DNA of 30,521 nt from CAYHPY01 sp964358485 (GTDB taxonomy: Bacteria > Elusimicrobiota > Elusimicrobia > UBA1565 > UBA9628), in contig CAYHPY010000042.1 in assembly GCA_964358485.1 (NCBI GenBank), positions 1 through 30,521 on the forward strand, read 5' to 3'. How positions within the stretch are numbered: position 1 is the first letter of the stretch; each line of letters starts with the position of its first letter. Below are positions 7,173 to 14,197 of the stretch, piece after piece. The position numbers and the translations under genes are program-made. The notes beneath the pieces are model-generated. The model was given only the letters and a program-made list of their open reading frames with translations, was not told the origin of the DNA and did no database searches.

Positions 7173-8647
7173 CAGAGTTTCCCCTGGAGCAGCTTCTTGC
7201 CGTCGGCCAGCAAAGCGTCGAGCTTCTTGGCCGAGCCCGCCTCCGCGTAGACGCGGACCACGGGCTCGGTCCCCGAGGAACGCAGGCCGAGCCAGGACCC
7301 GTCGCGGAGGATGAATTTAAAGCCGTCCGAGTGGTCGATCCGCCATACCGACCCTCCCCCGAGCTCCAAGGGGGGCCGGACGCGGAGCCTTTCCTCCAGC
7401 TCCATGACCTGGATGTTGCGCTCCATCCGATGGTTGAGCCGGACGTTGTGGAATTCGCCGACTTTCTTGAACAGGCGGTCCCGGATCTTGGCCAGGGATT
7501 GGCGCTCGACGGCCGCCAACTCAAGGAGCAGGAGGCAGGCCAGCACCCCGTCCTTCTCGGGCACATGGCCCTGGATCGAAAGTCCGCCGGATTCCTCCCC
7601 GCCGAGCAGATACTGCCCGGACCGCAGGAGCTCGCCGATGAACTTGAAGCCCACCGGGGTTTCCCGGGTCTCCAGCCCATGGGACTTGGCCACGGCATCC
7701 ACGAAATGGGAAGTCATCACGCTGCGGGCGACCTTGCCCTTGAGGCCGCGGTTGGCCACCAGGTGTTCCAGGACCAACCCCAGCGCCTCGTTGGCGGAGA
7801 TCCAGGTGCCTCCGGCGTCCAACACGCCGAAACGGTCCCCGTCCCCGTCGCAGGCCAAGCCCATTTGAAGGCGGTTCTTGGCCATCGCCCGCGAGAGCCC
7901 CTCCAGGGAGGACTCAGTGGGCTCCGGGGACCGGCCGCCGTACATCACGTCCCGATCCTCGTTGAGGCCGACGGTTTCAAATCCCAGGGACTCCAGATAG
8001 GGACGCAGATAGTTCCGGGCCGAGCCGTGCATCGCGTCCACGCCGACCCGCATCTTGGATTTTTTCAGGCTCTTGACGTCCAACAGGCGGGACAACTGCT
8101 CGAAATACTCCTTGCGGAAATCGACGTTCTCGATCCAGGATTCCCGAAGGGACCGGTCCAGGGGCATCATCTTGATGGCTTGCTGGCCGAGCAGTTCCAC
8201 CCGCCTTTCGATGTCGTCGGTCACCTTCGGGGTCGCGGCCCCGCCCCAATAGGGCATCCATTTAAATCCGGAGTAGTTCCCCGGATTGTGGGACGCCGTG
8301 ATCATCACGCCGCCCACGGCCTTGCGGCGGATGACCGCCCAGCCGATGGCCGGAGTGGGAATGTCCCCCGCCGAGACCAAGGTCTTGACGCCGTCCAGGG
8401 CCAGCACGCCGGCCACCTCATGGGCGAATTCCTCGGATAGAAAACGGGTGTCGTAGCCCACGATGATCGTGGGGACCGGGCTTTTGGCGCCCCCGCCCAG
8501 GAAGGCCCCGTAATCCGGGCTGTTGAACCCGTACTCCTGGTTCTCCTTGACGTAAGCCGAAACGGTGTGGGCGACCTTGCGGACGTTGGCGAAAGTGAAG
8601 TCGTCGGAGATGATTCCACGCCAACCGGAGGTTCCGAATTTGACCAT
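7172..8647 (-). CDS. Alpha-D-phosphohexomutase (phosphoglucomutase/phosphomannomutase)
   Basis: This 491-residue cytoplasmic enzyme moves phosphate between C1 and C6 of a hexose phosphate through a phosphoserine intermediate. The four family loops are all present: TASHNP at 117-122 with Ser119 as the phosphoserine, the metal loop DGDGDR at 267-272, the sugar loop GGEESGG at 349-355 and the phosphate loop RSSGTEP at 456-462. The N-terminus KFGTSGWRG differs from GlmM (typically FGTDGIRG), so glucose or mannose phosphate is more likely, but specificity cannot be read. The ATG at 8647 is chosen because the protein begins there in the family and GGGAG lies 5 bases upstream at 8653-8657. An 82-residue upstream extension of the frame has no family counterpart. 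It is the first gene of the operon ending with the pseudouridine synthase. Confidence 0.9.
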   Translation of the reverse strand: MVKFGTSGWRGIISDDFTFANVRKVAHTVSAYVKENQEYGFNSPDYGAFLGGGAKSPVPTIIVGYDTRFLSEEFAHEVAGVLALDGVKTLVSAGDIPTPAIGWAVIRRKAVGGVMITASHNPGNYSGFKWMPYWGGAATPKVTDDIERRVELLGQQAIKMMPLDRSLRESWIENVDFRKEYFEQLSRLLDVKSLKKSKMRVGVDAMHGSARNYLRPYLESLGFETVGLNEDRDVMYGGRSPEPTESSLEGLSRAMAKNRLQMGLACDGDGDRFGVLDAGGTWISANEALGLVLEHLVANRGLKGKVARSVMTSHFVDAVAKSHGLETRETPVGFKFIGELLRSGQYLLGGEESGGLSIQGHVPEKDGVLACLLLLELAAVERQSLAKIRDRLFKKVGEFHNVRLNHRMERNIQVMELEERLRVRPPLELGGGSVWRIDHSDGFKFILRDGSWLGLRSSGTEPVVRVYAEAGSAKKLDALLADGKKLLQGKL

Positions 8648-8696
8648 ATAAGCTCCCAGGGAGGGTCCACGATCGGCCCTCGCGACGATGGCGCGG

Positions 8697-8725
8697 ATAA
8701 TACTAAATGCGGGCCGGGGGCACAA
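8697..8725 (-). promoter_or_regulatory. Candidate promoter of the phosphohexomutase-enolase-lgt operon
   Basis: In the 149-base gap upstream of the phosphohexomutase gene the minus strand carries TATTAT (8697-8702), a 17-base spacer and TTGTGC (8720-8725). The -10 is good and the -35 matches only at TTG. It predicts a leader of about 43 bases containing the GGGAG ribosome binding site. The GTGC of the -35 also pairs with GCAC just upstream (loop CATT), a small hairpin that may be incidental. The rest of 8726-8796 shows no convincing terminator for the operon ending at 8797. Confidence 0.4.
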
Positions 8726-8796
8726 TGGTGCAGTCGTTCGAGATTCCCGGGCCGAGGCCTTCGGGGGAAGGGGTTCTTCCCTAATTTCTCCTGAGT

Positions 8797-10032
8797 TTAC
8801 CTTTCGTCCGAAGGCGGCGGAGATTCGGAGGAGCCTGACTCGCGCCTTCGGACCCATAACCCGATGACGACGAGGAGAGCCGCCCCGGCGCAAACCAGCA
8901 GGATGGATTTACCCCGTGGAAGCGGCCCTTTGCGGGAGAAACCCCGTCCCGGCATTCCCGAATCGGAGCCGACCGGTTCCGCCGCTCCCGAACCACGACT
9001 ATCGAGATCGGCGAGGGTCTCGGTGTATAACGCCGAAAAAGCCGGGTCCAATTCCCGGGCGATTGCCAGATCCCCGGCCACCTCCACGGCCGGGCGCCCG
9101 AGGGCCGCCTTGGCTTGCCCGCGGGCCGCGAAGGCCGCGGCGCTGCGTGGGGCGAGCCGGGCCGCGGCTTCGGCGTCCTCCAACGCGCCGGCCCAGTCCC
9201 CGGCGCCGCGCCGCGCCTGGGAACGCGCAACCCGGGCCTTCGCGCTCTTCGGATCGGCGGCGACGGCCCGATCCAGGAGCCGCAAGCCCGCCTCCGGGTC
9301 CAGTTTCAGGCGCGCGAGGCCCTCGTTGACGAGCGCGGCGGAGCGCAGGGGATCCGGCGCGCTCAGCCCCGGCCCTTGCCCCGGGCTAGGGGTGGCGGAA
9401 GAATCCGGGCCGCCGTTCCCTTTTGTCTCCGGACCGGGACCCGGGAGGGCGGCGGCATCGGCGGCGCCTTCCCGGGAAATTCGCGGGGAGGGTTTGGCGT
9501 CCCGATTGATCCGCCCCCGCGTCATTAGCGCGAGCTGGCACGCCTTGACGTTCGCGGGGGTCAATTCGCAGGCCCGAGCCGAGTCGGCGTAGGCTTCTTC
9601 CACCATGCCCCTTTTCTGCTGAACCTGGGCACGCAGCGCCAGGCTGTCGCCCAGCGCCCGGGGATCGCGGCCCTTTTCCGCCAACTCCACGCCGCGGTCG
9701 GCGAAAGGCAGGGCCCGGTCGATCTCCCCCACGCCGAAGAGGGCCTTGGTCACCTCGCGCTGGGCCTTGGGGTTGTCGGGGCGCTTTTGGCCGATGGATT
9801 CGATTTTCTTGACCTCTCCTTCCCGCTCCCGCTTGAGTTCTTCTTTTACGGCGGGGGGGGTGGAGGGGTTGGCGATTTGCCGGTCGGTCTCCTTGATTTT
9901 CTTGATGGGAACGTTAAGATCGTTCTCTTCGGATTCATCATCCGAAATGGGCACCGGGAGTGAGCCTTCCGGGTTACCTGCAAATATCGGAGATAACCCA
10001 ACCAGCATCAAGAAGACAAAATGGTAGGTCAC
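8797..10032 (-). CDS. Exported, membrane-anchored TPR-like protein
   Basis: This 411-residue protein has no family I recognise beyond tetratricopeptide-like helices. A signal peptide covers residues 1-19 (hydrophobic FVFLMLVGL, then SPIFAG) and a charged region follows. Residues 92-176 match, without gaps, residues 98-182 of the protein encoded at 11323-12993 (both end ALMTRGRIN). After a Pro/Gly-rich linker (about 180-225) come TPR-like repeats at about 230-345 (for example KARVARSQARRGAGDWAGAL). A transmembrane helix (ILLVCAGAALLVVIGLWV) near 377-395 with a basic, then Ser/Pro-rich tail anchors it. Such proteins usually scaffold protein complexes in the periplasm. The GTG start at 10032 overlaps the preceding stop by 4 bases (GTGA). 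It is the last gene of the five-gene operon. Confidence 0.75.
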   Translation of the reverse strand: MTYHFVFLMLVGLSPIFAGNPEGSLPVPISDDESEENDLNVPIKKIKETDRQIANPSTPPAVKEELKREREGEVKKIESIGQKRPDNPKAQREVTKALFGVGEIDRALPFADRGVELAEKGRDPRALGDSLALRAQVQQKRGMVEEAYADSARACELTPANVKACQLALMTRGRINRDAKPSPRISREGAADAAALPGPGPETKGNGGPDSSATPSPGQGPGLSAPDPLRSAALVNEGLARLKLDPEAGLRLLDRAVAADPKSAKARVARSQARRGAGDWAGALEDAEAAARLAPRSAAAFAARGQAKAALGRPAVEVAGDLAIARELDPAFSALYTETLADLDSRGSGAAEPVGSDSGMPGRGFSRKGPLPRGKSILLVCAGAALLVVIGLWVRRRESGSSESPPPSDER

Positions 10033-10652
10033 TTATCCCTCACTTGCTTCGGCGGATTCTTGAGGAAGAGAGCCAATTCCTGCCTCGAGACAATCTGAAC
10101 CTCCGGGGCATCAGGAGGCAGTATCTGCTGTTCAACTTCTCCCACGAAGCCGGTCCCGCGCAAGGCATTGGTCACTACGCCCACCAAGTTGCAGCGCAAC
10201 TTGTACCCGCTCACGAATTTCTTTTCTTCGTGCTGCGCGATCTGCGTCTTGGCGAGTATGATGGCGACAGCCTTGGCTGGTTGGTCTTCCTGTTGATCAT
10301 AGACCACCATGAAGGAATGCTCATGTTGGTCTGGCGAATCCTTGCTCTTGTGCAATACTGATTTAGCCGGAACCTCTCCGCTGAACCCAAGATTCTCCGC
10401 TGATCCAGCATCAAGCTTCTTTTTTTTTCCGTGCTTCATCACCAGCTCAATCAATCCTTCCAAAGACAACCCCTTCTCATCGGCCTCTACGCCTTTAGGC
10501 TCCTTATTGACCGTTGCCTTCGTCGGTTGCCTCTCCTCGGCGCAAAGGGAGATAGCAAGCAGGAGCACTGGCACCGTCAACATCGCGCGCGCGATGAGCG
10601 CGAACTTATCGCACGATAAGCGGATTGTGTAATTAAAATATTGTTTTTTCAT
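10029..10652 (-). CDS. Exported protein of unknown function with an A9 tract in its coding strand
   Basis: This 207-residue protein matches no family I recognise. A long N-terminal region ends in a hydrophobic helix (about 20-37, LTVPVLLLAISLC), giving a signal peptide or anchor; ISLC is not a proper lipobox. The mature part is charged, with GKKKKLD near residue 75 encoded by a run of nine A (10420-10428 on the plus strand as T). The C-terminal half contains SFMVVYDQQEDQPAKAVAIILAKT and a Gly/Val-rich stretch. Local GC content is visibly lower than in neighbours, around 33-45 percent in 10381-10440 and 10621-10680 by hand count. Its ATG overlaps the upstream stop (ATGA); an in-frame ATG at 10583 directly before the hydrophobic stretch is an alternative start. 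It is the fourth of five co-transcribed genes. Confidence 0.65.
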   Translation of the reverse strand: MKKQYFNYTIRLSCDKFALIARAMLTVPVLLLAISLCAEERQPTKATVNKEPKGVEADEKGLSLEGLIELVMKHGKKKKLDAGSAENLGFSGEVPAKSVLHKSKDSPDQHEHSFMVVYDQQEDQPAKAVAIILAKTQIAQHEEKKFVSGYKLRCNLVGVVTNALRGTGFVGEVEQQILPPDAPEVQIVSRQELALFLKNPPKQVRDK

Positions 10653-11320
10653 TTTAAAATACCCCCTTGGGGCTTCTCTCCTGCCGGTTTCGAAAGGTCA
10701 GCTTCCTGCCTAGGCGGTTGTTTGAGCCGGAAAGTCTTCAGAAGGTGCTCGAAGTGTGGGAGGTTCGCTTTGTAATCCTGTTCCGCGACATCATAATCCA
10801 AAACCCAGTAGCCGTCCTTGACCGGGATTACGGCCTTGGCGCTAACCACGGATACGATTCCCGGGGGATGCCTATCGAGAGGGATTCCGGGGATTGGATG
10901 CTCGCGCGTCCAGACGCTCTGTTTAATGTAGCGGAAGGCTTTTTTCCCGGCTACCGTGGCCGTAGATACGGGGATGAGGGGCGGCCGTGGGGGCGGATTG
11001 ATTCCCAAGAACTTGGAAGTTTCCACTTCCCGTTGGTAATCGCTTCCAGTCTCTTCAGCAATGAAGTTAGACGCGGCGTCCGGGTCTCCCGCATTTTTCC
11101 GGAAGCTTGCGGAGAGGCTCGGCGGGTAGCCGCTGACGAGCAGTCCCGGTCCGACTATGAGCATGCTCGGCCGAGACCGGTCCTCCCAGTCGGCCGGGAT
11201 TTCGCAGTCGAAGTTCCCGCCGGGCTGTGACCAGGAAGCATAGGCCTGGGTGTCCGGACCGGCGAATGCCGTAGACGCCTGCCCAAAAAGCAACATGACA
11301 TTAAAACAAAGAATTGGCAT
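10649..11320 (-). CDS. Exported protein of unknown function, possibly PsbP/MOG1-like fold
   Basis: This 223-residue protein has a clear signal peptide (MPILCFNVMLLFGQASTAFA, cleavage near 20). The mature part begins SWSQPGGNFDCEIPADWED and ends DYDVAEQDYKANLPHFEHLLKTFRL. This layout, with a bulky hydrophobic/Pro/Trp start describing a profile of one peptide 'written' as X-P-x-x-W and a final helix before a strand, resembles PsbP/MOG1-like domains seen in many small bacterial exported proteins. I infer the fold only and propose no activity. The ATG at 11320 is chosen because it lies 2 bases after the stop of the upstream gene and starts the signal peptide; the longer frame from 11377 would run into that gene. 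It is the third gene of the operon, and its stop overlaps the next start (ATGA). Confidence 0.65.
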   Translation of the reverse strand: MPILCFNVMLLFGQASTAFAGPDTQAYASWSQPGGNFDCEIPADWEDRSRPSMLIVGPGLLVSGYPPSLSASFRKNAGDPDAASNFIAEETGSDYQREVETSKFLGINPPPRPPLIPVSTATVAGKKAFRYIKQSVWTREHPIPGIPLDRHPPGIVSVVSAKAVIPVKDGYWVLDYDVAEQDYKANLPHFEHLLKTFRLKQPPRQEADLSKPAGEKPQGGILK

Positions 11321-11322
11321 TC

Positions 11323-12993
11323 TCAATTGGCGCCACCTCTCAATATTTCGGGATCGATCCTGGTCAAGTGCCTCCAAGGCGCGCGCAGGGAATCTTCAGC
11401 GTACCTGTCAATGGCGGCCAGGGCGGCCGCCTTCTTCGCTTTCCGGCCGGGAGTCGCCTCGGGCATCCCATCGATTTTGCGGATTGCGGCGGCAGCGAAC
11501 CGCGTGGCCCACTGACGGAATTCCCGCTCCCGAGCGTCTCTCCAGTCCTGATGCGCGCGGTCGGCGCGTTCATGAAGGATAAGGTCCTTGGTTAAATTGG
11601 AATTCTCCTTCGTCAAGGGTCGATCGAGAGCCTCTTTCCCTGCCTTGACGGATTTGATCCCGACTTGCTCGTAGGTTTTCGCCATGATCTTGGCGAATTC
11701 ATCCGGGTGGGACTGCCATTTAGCAAGCGCGGCCGAACCTCGATCCAAGTTAATCGCTCCGCTGTTTTTTTGCTGATAACGGGTATAGAAGCGAAAGGCG
11801 ATATCAAAGGCGTCCGATTCGTCCCTGAAGGCATTATCGCCTCCCCCCTCTCCCACCCGGCGGACATGCAGGATTTCATGCATCAGGGTCCCGGCGATTT
11901 GCTCATCGGAGAATTCATGAGCCGTGCTGCCGTCGGCATACCTGTAGACTCGGGCTCCATCCACAAATCCGAGGTCCTCGCGCGGGCTCTCGGGATTTTG
12001 AAGGGCCGAATAGCGCCCGCCCATGCCGGCACCGCCTTCCGGAGGGGCGGCGTAGCCGGGGATGAGGTGAATGCTGGGTTTGTATTCATGCCCCTGGTAA
12101 TTTCGGTGAGCGATTCCATGGAATGGGAGCCTTACGTTCATGTCCCGGACATGAAGCGCCGGCTTGAAGCGCTCAAGGGCGCTGAGCGTGCTTTCGGCGT
12201 CTTCGGGGTCCGCGACGCGAGCCATGATCGCAAGGTATCTCTTTATCCGGGGTTCGTAGGGCAAGGCTTCGATCCTGGATAGGGCATCCGGCTTGGAGCC
12301 GGGAGCCGGAACGGGCGTCAGGCGCAGGCCCTTGCCGCGCGAGACTAAGCCGCCGGATGAAGTGGAACCTCCGGAGGCGGCGGCTAAAGCGGAAGCTCCA
12401 GGCGGCGGCTTCCCGGGCAAGGACGGAGGCGTTTGCTCTTGCTTTGGATTGATTCTCCCCCGGGTCATCAGGGCGGTTTGGCAGGCGGATGAGTGGCCGG
12501 GAGCGAGCCTGCACGCCTGTCTTGAGTCCTCGTAGGCCCGCTCCACGTCACCCTGTTTCTGATAGATCAGGGCACGGAGGGACAGGCTTTCGGCGCTTGT
12601 CTTCGTGTTTTCGGCAAGGGGGTCCAAGAGAACCGCCCCATCGGCGAAATTCAGCGCGGTGGCTAATTCTCCGATGGCGAGGAGGGCTTGGGCGGTTTCT
12701 CGCTGCAATGCGGCATCGTCCCGGAACGGCGCGACGGCGGCCTCGATCTTCTGAATCTCCAGCCCTCTCGCCGCCGCGAGTGCCTCCATATCCGCCGCGC
12801 TCGCGGAGCCTTGCTGAATATTTAGTTCCCTGATTTTTTGGACGGATTCCAAGATTCGTGCGCGGGCGGAGGCCAGGGGAGTTCGGTCCGAAGCGGATAA
12901 TTGCGCGCCCCAGGCTGTTCCAAGGATGACGGCGGTAGCCAGGAGGAGGCTGATTGAAGCGCCGGGGCGGACTGCCCTCGGGAAAATGATCAT
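11323..12993 (-). CDS. Exported putative zinc metalloprotease with N-terminal TPR-like module
   Basis: This 556-residue protein begins with a signal peptide (about 1-30, SISLLLATAVILGTAWGA). A helical region with a TPR-like module follows; residues 98-182 are shared with the protein at 8797-10032. A Pro/Gly/Ser-rich linker covers about 185-235. The C-terminal domain contains TLMHEILHVRRVGEGG, giving HExxH with His372, Glu373 and His376. DESDAFD follows 15 residues later, and its Glu392 is a candidate third zinc ligand in the ExxA-like position common in gluzincin-type peptidases. I do not recognise a named peptidase family, and the activity is inferred from the motif alone. Upstream the ATG overlaps the previous stop (ATGA); downstream the stop is 2 bases from the next start. 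It is the second gene of the five-gene operon. Confidence 0.7.
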   Translation of the reverse strand: MIIFPRAVRPGASISLLLATAVILGTAWGAQLSASDRTPLASARARILESVQKIRELNIQQGSASAADMEALAAARGLEIQKIEAAVAPFRDDAALQRETAQALLAIGELATALNFADGAVLLDPLAENTKTSAESLSLRALIYQKQGDVERAYEDSRQACRLAPGHSSACQTALMTRGRINPKQEQTPPSLPGKPPPGASALAAASGGSTSSGGLVSRGKGLRLTPVPAPGSKPDALSRIEALPYEPRIKRYLAIMARVADPEDAESTLSALERFKPALHVRDMNVRLPFHGIAHRNYQGHEYKPSIHLIPGYAAPPEGGAGMGGRYSALQNPESPREDLGFVDGARVYRYADGSTAHEFSDEQIAGTLMHEILHVRRVGEGGGDNAFRDESDAFDIAFRFYTRYQQKNSGAINLDRGSAALAKWQSHPDEFAKIMAKTYEQVGIKSVKAGKEALDRPLTKENSNLTKDLILHERADRAHQDWRDAREREFRQWATRFAAAAIRKIDGMPEATPGRKAKKAAALAAIDRYAEDSLRAPWRHLTRIDPEILRGGAN

Positions 12994-14015
12994 CGGATTT
13001 TCGGGTCTCGGCCCAGCGCCTCCAGCCCGTCGAGCCGGCGAATCTCCATCGTAGCCGCATCGATTTCCCGGACGGCGGCCGCATCCTCGGGGTCCTCCGT
13101 CGCGCGGTCGAGGATTCCAAAGGCTCCGAAATAAATCGGTATTCCGAGGAATTTCGCGGATAGAAGAAAATCCTCCCAGGCCCGCCTTTTAAGCCCGATG
13201 GCGCTTCGGTCGCGCTCCGCCGCGAAGAAAGCCTTCATCCGGGGTGCGGAAAATAGAGCCGCCATTTCCTCGGCGTCAAGCTCCTCGCGAACATAGAGGA
13301 TGCTCCTGGGCGGGTTTTCCTTGATGGCGTCCGTCAGAATGGCATAGAGCCGCCGCTGCTCGGCCATTTCATCGCGCAGGTAGATGGAGTGGAGGCCGGT
13401 TTCCTCGATTCCGACGGCGATGTTCCTGACCGGCGAGGCCACGGGGCGGGGGGCCATGAAAGCGAGCAGATCCTGATAACCAATCGACTTGGCTACGCCA
13501 TTCGCCCGGTCCATCTGGAGCCTTAAGGTTTTGGGACCCTCGGCAGCCGGGCGACTGGGATCATCTCTTCGGACGTCCTCCAGATCGAGTTTTCGCGGGG
13601 TCGTGGAAAGATACCTGGCCCCGACGGTCCTTTCCACCTCCGGGACCGCACCGTAAATGTGAAAAGCCGCGCCGCAGATGAGGATCAACGAACCGTCTCC
13701 ATGGCGCTTGATGTGCGCCGAGACGGCGTCCCGGATCTCCCGCCAACTAGTGAGGTCCCGCTTGCTGGCGCGGGCCTCCGTTTCACGGGCGGAGGCGTCG
13801 TAGACAGCCCGGATCGCGGGCGACTTGAGATCAAAGAGCGGGCTCATGTCGTTCATGAACCCCTCCGCCCTGAGCCTGGATTCCAGGCGGGTTCCCAATT
13901 CCTTGGCGGCGCGGGACCCCGAGGGACCCGGTGTCGCGGCGCAATTTCTGGTCAAAATCTCGGGAATCGACGCCAACAAGAAGGTGAACAGGAGCCGGTG
14001 ACAGGATGTGGCCAT
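12990..14015 (-). CDS. Exported protein of unknown function, first gene of the five-gene operon
   Basis: This 341-residue protein has a signal peptide at about 1-27 (LLFTFLLASIPEIL). The mature part is charged and mostly alpha/beta, with GSLILICGAAFHIYGAVPEV near residues 115-135 and FLGIPIYFGAFGILDRA near 295-312 as the main hydrophobic stretches. The former could be a strand-loop-helix of a Rossmann-like or TraB-like domain, but conservation cannot be judged here, so I give no function. The ATG at 14015 is chosen because it starts the signal peptide and lies 22 bases downstream of a TATGAT box; the longer frame to 14246 would cross the divergent gene. The stop overlaps the start of the metalloprotease-like gene by 4 bases. 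Confidence 0.7.
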   Translation of the reverse strand: MATSCHRLLFTFLLASIPEILTRNCAATPGPSGSRAAKELGTRLESRLRAEGFMNDMSPLFDLKSPAIRAVYDASARETEARASKRDLTSWREIRDAVSAHIKRHGDGSLILICGAAFHIYGAVPEVERTVGARYLSTTPRKLDLEDVRRDDPSRPAAEGPKTLRLQMDRANGVAKSIGYQDLLAFMAPRPVASPVRNIAVGIEETGLHSIYLRDEMAEQRRLYAILTDAIKENPPRSILYVREELDAEEMAALFSAPRMKAFFAAERDRSAIGLKRRAWEDFLLSAKFLGIPIYFGAFGILDRATEDPEDAAAVREIDAATMEIRRLDGLEALGRDPKIR

Positions 14016-14036
14016 CGTTAACGCCGGAATGCCGAT

Positions 14037-14042
14037 ATCATA
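14037..14042 (-). promoter_or_regulatory. Candidate -10 box of the five-gene operon
   Basis: The minus strand reads TTTTATATGATATCGG in the 182-base gap between divergent genes. TATGAT lies 21 bases before the ATG at 14015, giving a leader of about 15 bases. The position 17 bases upstream reads AGCACC, which is not a good -35. Confidence 0.35.
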
Positions 14043-14110
14043 TAAAATTCGCCAGTCTAGGTGCTTTCCCCGGCCAGCACCTGGGCAGGGGCCGAGAAGG
14101 GGGGCTCGAC

Positions 14111-14150
14111 CTAGGTCCAAAGACCCATTGACATATAGGTCTTTTGGCCC
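14111..14150. promoter_or_regulatory. Imperfect inverted repeat in a divergent intergenic region, possible operator
   Basis: Arms GGTCCAAAGACC (14114-14125) and GGTCTTTTGGCC (14138-14149) are imperfect reverse complements separated by a 12-base loop that contains TTGACA (14128-14133). A second TTTTGGCCC at 14165-14173 repeats the right arm 23 bases further on, about two helical turns. The location between two divergent gene starts suits a regulator site, but no regulator gene adjoins it. Confidence 0.3.
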
Positions 14151-14197
14151 TGGCGAAAAACGCGTTTTGGCCCCATACTCTGCATTGAGAGCAACCC

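Noticed and set aside
8648..8893. N-terminal extension of the phosphohexomutase frame by 82 codons
   Set aside because: No family counterpart; the family start KFGTSGWRG and a ribosome binding site at 8653-8657 support 8647, and the extension would overlap the TPR-protein gene end.
10641..10680. Lipoprotein signal in the 207-aa protein (ISLC)
   Set aside because: The residue before Cys is Leu, which does not fit a lipobox that requires a small residue there.
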